This document shows positions 16,103 through 26,700 of a stretch of 57,560 nt of DNA, in pieces. The notes beneath the pieces are model-generated. The model searched no databases and was not told the DNA's origin. It was given only the letters and a program-made list of their open reading frames with translations. Source of the stretch: JAZDFC01 sp043808235 (GTDB lineage Bacteria > Bacteroidota > Ignavibacteria > Ignavibacteriales > Melioribacteraceae); assembly GCA_043808235.1 (NCBI GenBank), contig JAZDFC010000079.1, forward strand, positions 1 to 57,560, read 5' to 3'. How positions within the stretch are numbered: position 1 is the stretch's first letter; each line of letters begins with the position of its first letter. The translations under genes and the position numbers were made by a program.

Positions 16103-17771
16103 TTTTATCACCTTTATTTAATAAAAAATAAAATACAGCACCTTCGTTAACTTTCCCTTCGGCCCAAATCTTTCCTCCATGCCGCATAATGATATGATGA
16201 ACGATTGCGAGTCCAACTCCGGTCCCCTCAAAATCTTCCGCTCTATGCAGCCGCTGAAAGACGCCAAATAATTTTTCTGAGTAACGTTCGTCAAAACCTA
16301 CACCGTTATCTTTGATAAAATAAACATCTTCTCCATCTTTTTTAAATGAGTTGATTTCAATTACAGGGTTTGGATTGGGAGCGGAAAATTTTATTGCGTT
16401 GCTTATAAGGTTTCGCCATACTTGCTTAATCATAGAAGAATCACCATTAGCATCGGGAATTGAATTAATTAAAAAGGTAATTGAGTCTTTTTGCTCATGT
16501 GGTAGTAACTCATTAAATACGGATTCTGCCATTGCGTGCATATCAATCTTCGATATTGTAAATCCTTGTCGGCTTAAACGCGAAAATGCTAAAAGATCGT
16601 CAATCAACTTGCCCATATTTTTTGCGCTTGTTATAACAATATTTATCAGCCGTTGCGCTTCCGGATCAAGCTTATTTGAGTAATCATCCAACAGAATTCG
16701 CATATAACCATTTATTGCCCGCAGAGGCGTGCGCAAATCGTGTGATACGGAATAGCTGAATGATTCCAATTCTTTATATGCGGTTTGCAACTGTTCGGTT
16801 CTAACAATAACTTTTTGTTCTAATTCTTCGTTAAGTTTTTTTATCATAGCTTCCGCTCGCTTGCGTTCGGTAATATCGTGAACGATTGAATGTAAAATAT
16901 CTTTGCTCCCGATTTCAATTTTACTACTAAAAACTTCAACGTCACGGATTGAACCATCTTTCCGCCTGTGTTTGAACTCGAAATGAACTCTTTTTTGTAA
17001 TCTTACTTTCTCAATTCCATTTTTAATTTCTTCTGGTGCAAGAGTATTGATTTGGTCTATTTTCATCCCTTTCAATTCTTCACAACTCCATCCATAATAG
17101 ACTGCAGCAGATTTATTAGCGTCAATTATTTCACCTGAGTCAGGATTGATAAGTAATTTTACAGCGGCATGATCTTCAAAAATTCTCCGGAATTTTTCTT
17201 CGCTTTCTCGCAACGCCTTTTCCGCTATCTTTCTCTTTTCCAAATTTTCTTCGAGTTCTGCAACGTACTTTTTTAACTTTTTCTCATTCTCATCGGTTTG
17301 ACGCATTTTATCTTCCAGCTTGCGAATAAGAACTTCGTTGTACTCTTTGAGCACAATAGTTTCCGGCAACTCCGGAGGTGTAATTGGATGTATATTCTTC
17401 TTTTTAACTTCCGCCAATAGGCTTTGAATAATTTCCAAAAAAACATCGGGATCCTGCGGTTTTAGGATAAACCTGTCGGCTCCAAGTGAAAGAGCAAATT
17501 CTTCATCTTTCGGATCGGTATAAGTTGCGGTATAAAAAACAAATGGAACGGAATTTAAGTGAGAATCTTTTTTAAACTCTCTGCAAAGTGTGTAACCGTC
17601 CATCAAAGGCATGAGAATATCGGAAATAATCAGATCAGGCATTTCCATTTTTGCAATTCCTAAAGCCTCGGCTCCATTTCTTGCCGCGATGGTTGTATAT
17701 CCATTTGCCTTTAAAATCGAATCAAGCAGATAGACATTTTCTTGCTTATAGTCTACAATTATTATCTTCAT
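16095..17771 (-). CDS. Sensor kinase, REC-coiled coil-PAS-HisKA-HATPase
   Basis: 558 residues. Receiver (about 2-120, ISDILMPLMDG), helical linker (about 125-185), PAS (about 190-305), second coiled coil, HisKA with SYSVSHDLRTPLRAINGY and HATPase (NLISNAIKFS, DNGVGF, GTGVGLAIV). The kinase core is very like that of the 1332-residue kinase at 23740-27738 (shared SSMI-x-QVWRNLI and KIWA-(E/D)-GK), so the two are paralogues with different input modules. Its start overlaps the upstream receiver stop by four bases and its end overlaps the Rcp1-like receiver, giving a tight three-gene unit. Confidence 0.92.
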   Translation of the reverse strand: MKIIIVDYKQENVYLLDSILKANGYTTIAARNGAEALGIAKMEMPDLIISDILMPLMDGYTLCREFKKDSHLNSVPFVFYTATYTDPKDEEFALSLGADRFILKPQDPDVFLEIIQSLLAEVKKKNIHPITPPELPETIVLKEYNEVLIRKLEDKMRQTDENEKKLKKYVAELEENLEKRKIAEKALRESEEKFRRIFEDHAAVKLLINPDSGEIIDANKSAAVYYGWSCEELKGMKIDQINTLAPEEIKNGIEKVRLQKRVHFEFKHRRKDGSIRDVEVFSSKIEIGSKDILHSIVHDITERKRAEAMIKKLNEELEQKVIVRTEQLQTAYKELESFSYSVSHDLRTPLRAINGYMRILLDDYSNKLDPEAQRLINIVITSAKNMGKLIDDLLAFSRLSRQGFTISKIDMHAMAESVFNELLPHEQKDSITFLINSIPDANGDSSMIKQVWRNLISNAIKFSAPNPNPVIEINSFKKDGEDVYFIKDNGVGFDERYSEKLFGVFQRLHRAEDFEGTGVGLAIVHHIIMRHGGKIWAEGKVNEGAVFYFLLNKGDKND

Positions 17772-18166
17772 GATTTATTTCTCCTTAATTTCAAAATTTC
17801 ATCAGGCAGAAATGATTCCATTTGAGAAATGAAAGTATCCGGATTAATTGGTTTCTCTATATATCCCGTGGCGCCTGATTCAATTGCTTTCTCTCTATCA
17901 CCGGGCATAGCATAGGATGTTACCGCAATCATAGGTGTTGCTTCCAATTCTTCAATTTCCCGTAGTTTCAGAGCTACAGTATAACCGTCCATCTCGGGCA
18001 ATTGAATATCAAGAAGTATAATATCGGGTGTATGATTTTTAGCCGCTTCAATCCCGGCGCTTCCGCTAAATGCTTGAATTATTTCGTAATTCTCACTCTG
18101 GAGTAAGTATGTGAGCATATACATATTTTGCTCATTATCCTCAATAATTAGAACCTTTGTTTTCAT
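17768..18166 (-). CDS. Single-domain response regulator (DivK-like)
   Basis: 132 residues, receiver only. VLIIEDNEQNMYMLTYLL, LLDIQLPEMDGYTVA, AVTSYAMPGDREKA and GYIEKPINPDTF match the DivK/Spo0F-like family. Its stop overlaps the start of the REC-PAS kinase by four bases (ATGA), and it lies 15 bases after the YfiR-type kinase. It is a likely phosphate carrier between those two kinases. Confidence 0.92.
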   Translation of the reverse strand: MKTKVLIIEDNEQNMYMLTYLLQSENYEIIQAFSGSAGIEAAKNHTPDIILLDIQLPEMDGYTVALKLREIEELEATPMIAVTSYAMPGDREKAIESGATGYIEKPINPDTFISQMESFLPDEILKLRRNKS

Positions 18167-18181
18167 ACTCGTTTTTCCTTA

Positions 18182-21100
18182 TTATCCTTTTGGTAATGTT
18201 ACGGTGAATGTACTACCTTTTCCTATTTCACTTTCTACTGTTATTGTACCGCTTAATTTTTCAACTAATTTCTGACTTATGGATAGACCAAGTCCTGTTC
18301 CTTCATGATTACGGGTTAGCCCGGTATCAACCTGACTGAATGGCTTGAACAACTTGTCCATATCTTCTTTTTTAATTCCAATACCCGTATCAATCACTTT
18401 CGTAACAATATAATTATCTTTTGATTCACATACCATTTTAACAGATCCCATATCGGTAAACTTTATTGCATTATTAACGAGGTTCAGGAATATTTGTCCA
18501 ACCCGTCGTTCGTCGCTGTCTATTTCATTAACATCCCCGGAGATTACTAACTGTAATTCTAATTTTTTCTTTTCGGCAAGCGGTTTAACCGTTTCAGTTA
18601 CTCTGTGAAGAGTATTGCGTAAATCAAATATCCGTTTTGTAACTACTAACTGTCCGGCTTCAATTTTTGAAATGTCGAGAACGTCGTTTATTAATTCGAG
18701 TAAATGCTGGGCGCTTCCTTTAGCCATTCCCAATTGTTTTATCTGCTCGTCATTTAAAGGTCCGGCAATGCCTTTCATTAGTATTCCGGTAAACCCGATG
18801 ATGGAATTTAACGGCGTACGTAATTCATGCGACATTGTAGCAAGGAATGCAGATTTAAGTCTGTCGGCTGATTCAGCCCGTTCCTTAGCAATTTCCAGCT
18901 CTGCAGTTCTTTCTCTAACCAGCACTTCCAAATTATCGCGATACTTTCGCAATTCTTCCTCGGTCATTTTACGGGGAGTAATATCGCGCGACACAACCAC
19001 CACATTAGTAATGTTTCCTTTCTCATCACGGATAACACTCCCCTGCGATTCAATATGATGAATGCTTCCATCTTTTGCTACAAGTCTATACTCAGCGCGC
19101 TGTCCTCTTCCACTTTCAACTGTTTCTTGAAAAACATTTTTAATTTTTTCTCTGTCATCAGGATGTATTTCTCTAAAAGAATCTGATCCCGGTAAGGAAT
19201 GCACATCGCCGAGAATTGGTACATACGCAGGATTATTGTAAATTCTTGTGCCATCGAGATCGAGCACTACAATCATATCGGCAACACTTTCGGATATTAA
19301 TCTGAATTGTTCTTCGCTCCTTCGTAATTTTTCCTCAGCCTCTTTACGTTCGGTTATATCGCGGTCAATTCCCATTACAAACATCCGTCCGCCAAGATTA
19401 AGAGAACAGATGGATGTCTCTATCGGAAATATTGTACCGTCTTTCCGTTTATGAATCGATTCCAATCTTATGAAACGTTTTCTTTCAAGATCATCAAGGA
19501 AAGATTTAATACCTATTGGGTCACGGGATGGATTAACAATTCCAGGAGGATGAAGAATATTAATACCTTGCCCAATTAATTCTTCGCGGGAATAGCCATT
19601 CATTTCGCATGCAATCTGATTACAATCGATTATTTCCTGGCTGTATGCGTCGCTTATAATAATTGCGTCGGGACTCACCTCAAACAATGTTCTGAACTTA
19701 AGCATATTTTCTTTCATCGCTTCTTCGGCTTGCTTGCGTTTGGTAATATCGCGTAATATTCCCTCGTGTAATATCACATTACCCTGTTCGTCCCGAACAT
19801 AGTGTCCATGATCCTCAACCCAGATTTCCGAACCGTCTTTGCGACGCATCTGGAATACATCTATCTTTTCCTGCTGGATATCCACATAAAGTTTATCCCG
19901 TTCTTCAGGTGCAAAATAAAGTTCATTTCTAATATCGACTTTCAGCATTTCTTCTTTGTTTGAATACCCAAACATTTCAACCATCGCCGGATTAACATCG
20001 ACAAATTTACCATCATGAGTGCTGCTATATACTCCATCCATCATTCTGTCAAACAACGTTCGATAACGTTCTTCGCTAACCTGCAAAGCTTTTTCAACTT
20101 GCTGGCGTTCAGTAATATCGCTTATTACGGCAATTCGTGCGTCCCGGCCATTATAAGAAAAACCGTTTGAATGAACCTCGATAGCGATTTTTGTTCCGTC
20201 TTTCTTGATGTGATGCCACTCGCCAACATACTGATATCCGAGTAATTTGGTTGTAAGTTCTGCAATTGGTTTCTTCTCTTCATCCGGATAAAGATCTGTG
20301 AGCTTTAAGGATAATGCTTCATTAAGACTATATCCGTAGTGCGAAATAAATACATCATTTACAGCCAATATGTTCAGACTTCCTAATTCGTAAACCAGCA
20401 GCGGAACAGGATTATTTTCAAAGAGGTAACGGAAATGATTTTCACTTTCTAATAGCGCTGTTTGCGTTCGCTTGCGTTCGAACAATTCTTCTATCAACTG
20501 TTCATTGGCAGTGCGTAATTCTGCAGTCCGCTCTATAACTTTTGTTTCTAATTCTTTTGATAATTTCTGTTTGTTCTTATATCCTTTGTAAACTGCAAAA
20601 ATCAATAGGACGGCAAGAATTACTATAATGACTAGTAAGTATAGAAAGTTCTGCTGCCGATTAATCGTTTTACCCTGTTCCTCAAGTATTTTTTCTTGCG
20701 AGATAATTTCGGATTTTTGACGATTAATATTTGCTTTCAATTCTAATAATTTCTCATTGCCTTTCTTCAATTCTTCTTTCTGTTCTTCCAATTCCTTCGA
20801 TTTACTTTCAAATACTTTCTTTTGCTTCTGAATATTTTGTAATTGGGTATTGAGTTCAACTTCGCTTGTTGTTAAATCTTGCGACAGCGAATCGAGTATC
20901 TTTTGTTGTTCCTGAATTTTTTGGATTTGAACTGCCAAATTATCTTTTTGTACTTGTATTTCTTTTGTTCGATCGGCAATGGTCTTTTCAAGTTGATTCA
21001 GGTTTTTTTCTAAATCTTCTGCGTGTTTTTGGAGACTGCGTAAACTTTGCTGGCCTTCTCGATATAAAGCTGCGACATCAATTTCAGTTCCGCCAAGTAA

Positions 21101-21400
21101 AATTATATCTTCCGACACCCGAAGATGTTGATTTATAATATTGGCTTTATTTATTTCAAAACGAAGATTACCGCTTTCGGAATCGACGAAATTGATCATG
21201 ATTAACCGCTTATCCTGATACCGATCGCTTACAAGAAGAACGTTTTTTCCTTCAATTCTATCAAATATTTCGGTGATATGCTTTTCTTCTTCTTTAGTAA
21301 TAAAAATCAATTGCGCTTCAGTAACAGCGCTGATTGACGTAGTTGAAGAAACCCTAATCTGTTTATCCCTTAAAGATTTTGAATTAGCCATTTCCCTCAT
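18182..21400 (-). CDS. YfiR-like (DUF4154) multi-PAS histidine kinase, N-terminus cut off by a stop codon
   Basis: The open part codes for 1072 residues: the second half of a DUF4154/YfiR-like sensor (about 1-110: AQLIFITKEEEKHI, KNVLLVSDR, GNLRFEINKANI), a long coiled coil (about 115-245), one membrane helix (about 253-274), four PAS domains, HisKA (ATMSHELRTPLNSIIGF) and HATPase (NNAIKF, DTGIGI, GTGLGLSIS). The same frame continues upstream to ATG at 21607 with a signal peptide and the missing first half of the YfiR domain, but codon 45 is TGA (21475-21473). Translation from ATG at 21400 would give a protein without signal peptide, probably misplaced. Homologous systems place the YfiR domain in the periplasm. 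Pseudogene, sequencing error or readthrough are all possible. Confidence 0.85.
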   Translation of the reverse strand: MREMANSKSLRDKQIRVSSTTSISAVTEAQLIFITKEEEKHITEIFDRIEGKNVLLVSDRYQDKRLIMINFVDSESGNLRFEINKANIINQHLRVSEDIILLGGTEIDVAALYREGQQSLRSLQKHAEDLEKNLNQLEKTIADRTKEIQVQKDNLAVQIQKIQEQQKILDSLSQDLTTSEVELNTQLQNIQKQKKVFESKSKELEEQKEELKKGNEKLLELKANINRQKSEIISQEKILEEQGKTINRQQNFLYLLVIIVILAVLLIFAVYKGYKNKQKLSKELETKVIERTAELRTANEQLIEELFERKRTQTALLESENHFRYLFENNPVPLLVYELGSLNILAVNDVFISHYGYSLNEALSLKLTDLYPDEEKKPIAELTTKLLGYQYVGEWHHIKKDGTKIAIEVHSNGFSYNGRDARIAVISDITERQQVEKALQVSEERYRTLFDRMMDGVYSSTHDGKFVDVNPAMVEMFGYSNKEEMLKVDIRNELYFAPEERDKLYVDIQQEKIDVFQMRRKDGSEIWVEDHGHYVRDEQGNVILHEGILRDITKRKQAEEAMKENMLKFRTLFEVSPDAIIISDAYSQEIIDCNQIACEMNGYSREELIGQGINILHPPGIVNPSRDPIGIKSFLDDLERKRFIRLESIHKRKDGTIFPIETSICSLNLGGRMFVMGIDRDITERKEAEEKLRRSEEQFRLISESVADMIVVLDLDGTRIYNNPAYVPILGDVHSLPGSDSFREIHPDDREKIKNVFQETVESGRGQRAEYRLVAKDGSIHHIESQGSVIRDEKGNITNVVVVSRDITPRKMTEEELRKYRDNLEVLVRERTAELEIAKERAESADRLKSAFLATMSHELRTPLNSIIGFTGILMKGIAGPLNDEQIKQLGMAKGSAQHLLELINDVLDISKIEAGQLVVTKRIFDLRNTLHRVTETVKPLAEKKKLELQLVISGDVNEIDSDERRVGQIFLNLVNNAIKFTDMGSVKMVCESKDNYIVTKVIDTGIGIKKEDMDKLFKPFSQVDTGLTRNHEGTGLGLSISQKLVEKLSGTITVESEIGKGSTFTVTLPKG

Positions 21401-21472
21401 TTCATTTATAATATCCGTATTCTGTCCATAAATTATAAAATGAAATTCTTTAATAGCATCCTCATTCTGCCA

Positions 21473-21607
21473 TCAAATATTTTTTGCGAAATTGTAGATG
21501 TAAGCAGAAATCGCCTGATTACGCTGTAATTGCTGAGCGTTGCCATTAATTGTTAACACAATAAAGCAAATAAAAATAACGCCGATGAAACGAATTCGTA
21601 TTTTCAT
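21473..21607 (-). pseudogene. Cut-off first 44 codons of the YfiR-like kinase
   Basis: ATG at 21607 opens a frame coding a signal peptide (basic MKIRIR, hydrophobic core GVIFICFIVLTI, NGNAQ cleavage region) and AISAYIYNFAKNI, the typical start of a mature DUF4154 domain, then TGA. After the stop the same frame continues with WQNED and runs without another stop into the kinase at 21400. TGA is a true stop elsewhere in the window (for example 32861), so code reassignment is unlikely. Confidence 0.75.
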
Positions 21608-21657
21608 ATTAACATTATCCCTGACTAATATTATGAAAAACTCATTTCTTTATTCAA

Positions 21658-23646
21658 TCAATAATTCAAAGCATATCCAACCGATAATAAAATAGTCTGC
21701 TGTGGCTGGCGATACCTATCAGATTCTCTGTTTGATGTATGATAATATTCCGTATCAAATAAATTTTTTACCATCAATTGAATATCAAAACCATTGTAAT
21801 CGAGTAAAGACAAAGCCGCATTTAAAATTAAATATGGATCAATAACTTTAGTACCGGTGGTAGTAATAAGTTTTGGATTATCCCTTTTACCTATATAATT
21901 TGCCTGGAGATTTAGTTTTAAATATTTGCTAAATGAATAAGTTATACTTGCGCTGCCACAGTGTTCGCTTATTTCAGGAATTAGCACATCAAGTTCGTTT
22001 GTACTCTTGGTGAAAGTATAGTTTAATGATGACTTAATATTTTGCGATGTGTATCTGAAATACATTTCGAATCCATAAGTTTTTACTTGACCGCTATTAA
22101 TCCATCTGTATCCCGAATTCGTTACTTCTTTTACGATAGCTTTTTCAAGATTATTTCTGTATCCAATCAAATCAACTTTGTAATTATCAGATAAGGTTAA
22201 GGTAATAGAAGTTTCGAATGATTTCATTTTTTCGGGCACAAGAGAAGAATTGCCCAATCCGTCGGTATAATCCCAGGGTTTGGGCGCTCTGAAAGCTGAC
22301 GCATACGAAACTCGAAATATGTGACGCTGGAAGTTATAACAAAGACCAATACGCGGAGTTAATACTTGATCATAAATACTGCTGTTGTCATAACGAATCC
22401 CTGCAGAAAGAAAAAGATTGTCGAACAATGTTAAACGGGGCTCAAGAAAAATACTTGCTAACCTATTGTGAACCATTGGAGGCTTTGCAGGAGCCGGCGG
22501 TTTATTTTCAGGCGAATCGCTGATTGAAATTGAGGCGCTTTTTGCTAATTGCTCATATTCAAAAGTAAAACCGCCGGTTATTGAGAATACTTCGTTGGTT
22601 TCATAATTCATAATTGCTTCAAATCCGGTTAAATTATTTGGGCGGTAATATCCTACCTGTGCGGTGTCAACAACATAATAAATCGAGTTGTCAAGTACTG
22701 TTGCATTTCGATTGTATAGCATCGAAGTGAACGCAAGTTTTTCGGAGATGCTATTATTGTATTTTATATAGTTATTTATGAATCTGATATTCCAAAGTGT
22801 TCCGTAATCCCTATAAATTGTTCCAACCGATTTATTTAATGTTGCGGTTGAAGTTTGCTTTTGAACATAATTCGTTCCGAAAACAAAATCGCCTGAATTT
22901 ATCTTGAGATCCAATGAATAATCATCTTCATAATTATCCATTTGATCAGTCCAATTGTTATCACCTTCGCTTCCCTTCAAATCAGCCTTATCCGATTTCT
23001 TGAACATACCCGCAGCCGATACTCCGAATGTTTTTTCATCATTAATATAACTGTAAATAAAATCTATTTTAGAAGTATTGAATGTGCCAATTGAAGCGTG
23101 CGCCTCAACTTTTTTATCCGTGGCGTTTTTTGAAATTATATTTATAATTCCCGTAACCGCATTTGTGCCATATGCAACGGAGGCTGGACCATAAATGACT
23201 TCTATTCGTTCAACATTCGAAAGATTATATTGAGCGCCAGCATAAAAACCTCCCGAATTTAATTCGTTTATCTGCACACCGTCAATAAGCAACAGGATAA
23301 GATTATTCTGATTCGTGATTCCACGCTGAAAAACATAACTATTGATTCCAAGTATATTCCTGAACTGGAAACCGGGCAAAGTTGACAACGCTTCTTCAAT
23401 TGTAAAAAATCCGTTCTCTTGTATTTCATTTGCAGTAATAACATGGATTGTTGATGGAACCTCGCTTAAATTCTGTTCAACTTTTGCAGCGGAAGTAATT
23501 TTCATGTTTGATAATTGGGCAAGAGTCAAATCGTAAATATTGATACTATCGGTTTGGGGATAGATTTTTACAGAGCTAATAATAATTAAAATCAGCATTG
23601 GAATCCTTAAGTCGTACTTGCTCAATTTTAACTGATTACAAATCAT
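21658..23646 (-). CDS. TonB-dependent outer-membrane receptor
   Basis: 662 residues. An N-terminal signal sequence (core PMLILIIISSVKIY) is followed by a plug domain (about 50-165: VPSTIHVITANEI, LLLIDGVQINE, RIEVIYGPASVAYGTNAVTGIINI) and a beta-barrel ending in SVGYALNY, the C-terminal signature including VKNLFDTEYY. Substrate is unknown; plug and size resemble vitamin B12/colicin-type (BtuB/CirA) receptors. It lies 50 bases upstream of the YfiR-like kinase on the same strand. A TonB receptor next to a DUF4154 kinase is a recurrent arrangement in Bacteroidota-type genomes and suggests that the receptor feeds the periplasmic sensor. It is the only transport gene in the signalling block. Confidence 0.93.
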   Translation of the reverse strand: MICNQLKLSKYDLRIPMLILIIISSVKIYPQTDSINIYDLTLAQLSNMKITSAAKVEQNLSEVPSTIHVITANEIQENGFFTIEEALSTLPGFQFRNILGINSYVFQRGITNQNNLILLLIDGVQINELNSGGFYAGAQYNLSNVERIEVIYGPASVAYGTNAVTGIINIISKNATDKKVEAHASIGTFNTSKIDFIYSYINDEKTFGVSAAGMFKKSDKADLKGSEGDNNWTDQMDNYEDDYSLDLKINSGDFVFGTNYVQKQTSTATLNKSVGTIYRDYGTLWNIRFINNYIKYNNSISEKLAFTSMLYNRNATVLDNSIYYVVDTAQVGYYRPNNLTGFEAIMNYETNEVFSITGGFTFEYEQLAKSASISISDSPENKPPAPAKPPMVHNRLASIFLEPRLTLFDNLFLSAGIRYDNSSIYDQVLTPRIGLCYNFQRHIFRVSYASAFRAPKPWDYTDGLGNSSLVPEKMKSFETSITLTLSDNYKVDLIGYRNNLEKAIVKEVTNSGYRWINSGQVKTYGFEMYFRYTSQNIKSSLNYTFTKSTNELDVLIPEISEHCGSASITYSFSKYLKLNLQANYIGKRDNPKLITTTGTKVIDPYLILNAALSLLDYNGFDIQLMVKNLFDTEYYHTSNRESDRYRQPQQTILLSVGYALNY

Positions 23647-23739
23647 AATAAAACTCCATACAATTTATTGAAATTCAAGATTTTGAGATTATCTAACGAG
23701 AAAAATCCTTTTTCAATATTTAAAACCATATTTAGCTAT

Positions 23740-26700
23740 TTAATCTTCCGTTAGCGTAAAATAAAAAGTAGCTCCTTCATTTAATTTGCCATCGGCCCAA
23801 ATCTTGCCGCCATGGCGATGTATAATACGATGAACGATAGCGAGCCCAACTCCGGTTCCTTCGAATTCACTTGACTTATGAAGTCTTTGGAATACGCCGA
23901 ATACTTTATCCACAAATTGATTGTCGAAACCAACGCCATTGTCTCTAACAAAATATATTTTTTCATTATTGCTTTCACTAACACCAACTTCAATAACCGC
24001 ATTTGGTTTCTTTGATGAAAATTTTATTGAATTGCCGATTAAATTTCTCCATACCTGTCTAATCATGGAACTATCGCCAAGGGAATCAGGAATATTCGAA
24101 AGTTTGAATTCAATGGAATCACGATTCATCTCGCTAATAATTTCATCGAAAACAGATTTAGCCAATTCAAACATATTTATTCTTGATTTTTTTATTCCTT
24201 GTCTGCTTATGCGAGAAAACGAAAGTAAGTCGTCGATAAGGTGACCCATATTTTTAGCGCTCATAATAACTACATTCAGCAATCGCTGACCTTCCGCATC
24301 AAGTAAAGCAGCATAGTCTTCAAAGAGCATTCTGGCATAACCATCCATAGCACGGAGCGGCGCACGCAGATCATGCGATATTGAATACGAAAAAGCTTCA
24401 AGTTCCTTATTGCTTTCTTCTAATCTCACATTGGCTTCTTGAATTGCTTCCTCTGCCTTTTTCCTCTCAGTATGATCGGTTATTGTTGTTCGGCTTCTAA
24501 TAAAATGTCCTTCTTCATCTTTAAGTGCAGTGGCGCTTAACAAAACCGGTAGTATCGTTCCGTTTTTCCTGATCAGATTAAACTCAATGTCATTATGCCA
24601 ACCTCGCTCCTTGAATAGCGAGAATATTTCATCAAAAACATGTTTACTTTCAGTTGTTAAAAGATCCGGGAACTTAATTTTATTAATAATTTCATCTCTT
24701 GTATATCCGAGCCACTTCAATTCAGTATCGTTAATTCTCTCGTAAATTCCATCGTTGTTCAAAGAATGATATCCGCAGGGTGCGTTATTATAAAGATCGC
24801 TCAATTCAGCAGTGCGTTCGGCAACTCGCTGTTCAAGTTCCTCATTAAGTTTAAGAAGTCTTTCTTCAGCCTGCTTGCGTTCGGTAATATCAAGCACAGT
24901 TCCAACAATAGAAACTAGATCGCCGTTGTCATTATAATTGCCTTGAAAGGTAGAGTAGTAGTGACCGATACTATTATCCGGTCTCAGAAATTTTTGTTCA
25001 TAATCTCCCGGAGTATGACTTACTATTGCACGCTGGATTAATTCTTTATCGCGTTGATGATCTTCCGGCCACGGCGATAATGCTTGTATCGAATCGATTT
25101 GTGGTTTAAATGTTTCCGGATCAAGATTAAATATTTTAAAAACTTCCTCCGACCATTCGACTTCGCCGGTTTTAACATCCCAGCTCCAAAAACCGAGGTG
25201 AGCCATTTCCTGCGCTTCACGCAATTTTCGCTCACTCTCTCTAAGAGCTACTTCCGCTTGTTTACGTTCTGTTATATCGGTAAAGAGACCAACACTCATA
25301 AGCCTTCCTTTTATAAGTACCGGCTGAGCATTTATCTCGGCGAAAAATATTAAACCATCTTTACGAAGACATGGAATAGCGGAAGATAATTTTTTTCCAT
25401 TTCGACTTTGCGCTTGAAATTCATCGAGAACCATTTGTAATGATTCTTTTGGATGTATATCATATACTCCAAGTTGAATAATTTCATCTAAGGTATATCC
25501 AAACATTTTACATATCGCCGGATTTGCGTACTTGAATACTTTTTCTTCTACATCAGCAACTAAAATTCCTTCTGCCGCAGATTCGAACAAAGTACGATAT
25601 CTTTCTTCCGATTCTTTTAATATCTCCTCATATAGTTTACTCTCTGTTACATCCTGGGCTGCAGACAAGGCGCCGGTTACATTACCTTCATTATCTTTAA
25701 GAACGCGACACCACCAGGCCAATAATCGTTTTTCACCATCACGGCGTCTTTGCCAGCTTTCAATATAAATTATATTCTCATCTCCAATAAATAATGGTTG
25801 TACTATGTCGTAAGTATCCTGTTCTCCTTCAAAATAATAATCGGCTTCTTTTCCAATTACATCCTCTCCAAAAAATTCAATGCCTGCTCTATTTGCCCAT
25901 GTATATTTTTTGTTTGGATCTACTTCCATTATAATATCCGGTACCGAACTTAATATGGCTTCGTTTCGTGCAGATAATAATCGAAGCGTTTCTTCCGCTT
26001 GCTTCCTTTCTGTAATATCGCGATCAATTCCCAGGATAAGCTCACGCCCGTAAAAAGTTACAATCGAAGTTGAAACTTCAACCGGGAAAATATGTCCGTC
26101 TCGATGGCGATGATATGTTTCTAAATGCATGACTCCTGCCCGTCTGATTTGCTCTAGATATTCGCCACGTTCTTCGCGTGTACCGGAAGATGTATTAATT
26201 ATATCCACCGATTTACCTATGATTTCTTCATATGAATACCCATTCATCTTGCAGGCCATCTCATTACAATCAATAATAGGCCAATCCACATTAGTATCAT
26301 TTGGATCGAGAAGCATTACCGCTTCCGGCGAGGCTTCAAAAAGTTTGCGGAATCTTAGTTCACTTTCATGAAGCGCCTCTTCCGCCAGCTTCCGATCGGT
26401 GATGTCGCGGAAGATTCCAACAACATGACGGCGGCCTTCCAGTTCGAGAGGCGCGGCGTTCACATCCGCGGTAAAAACCGTTCCGTCTTTGCGCTTTATG
26501 TGGATGTCCGCGATAAGCGTGATCTCGCCGCGAGCCTGCCTCTCGAACTGCGCGCGAACGTAGTCGAGATGCTCAGCCGGATGGATGTCCGCGACGGAAA
26601 GACCCTGTAACTCCTCGTGTGAGTAACCGAGCATCCTGCAGATGGCAGCATTGCCTCTGATGAATCTGCCCGATTCGGCGACCGCCAGCAGGATTCCGTC

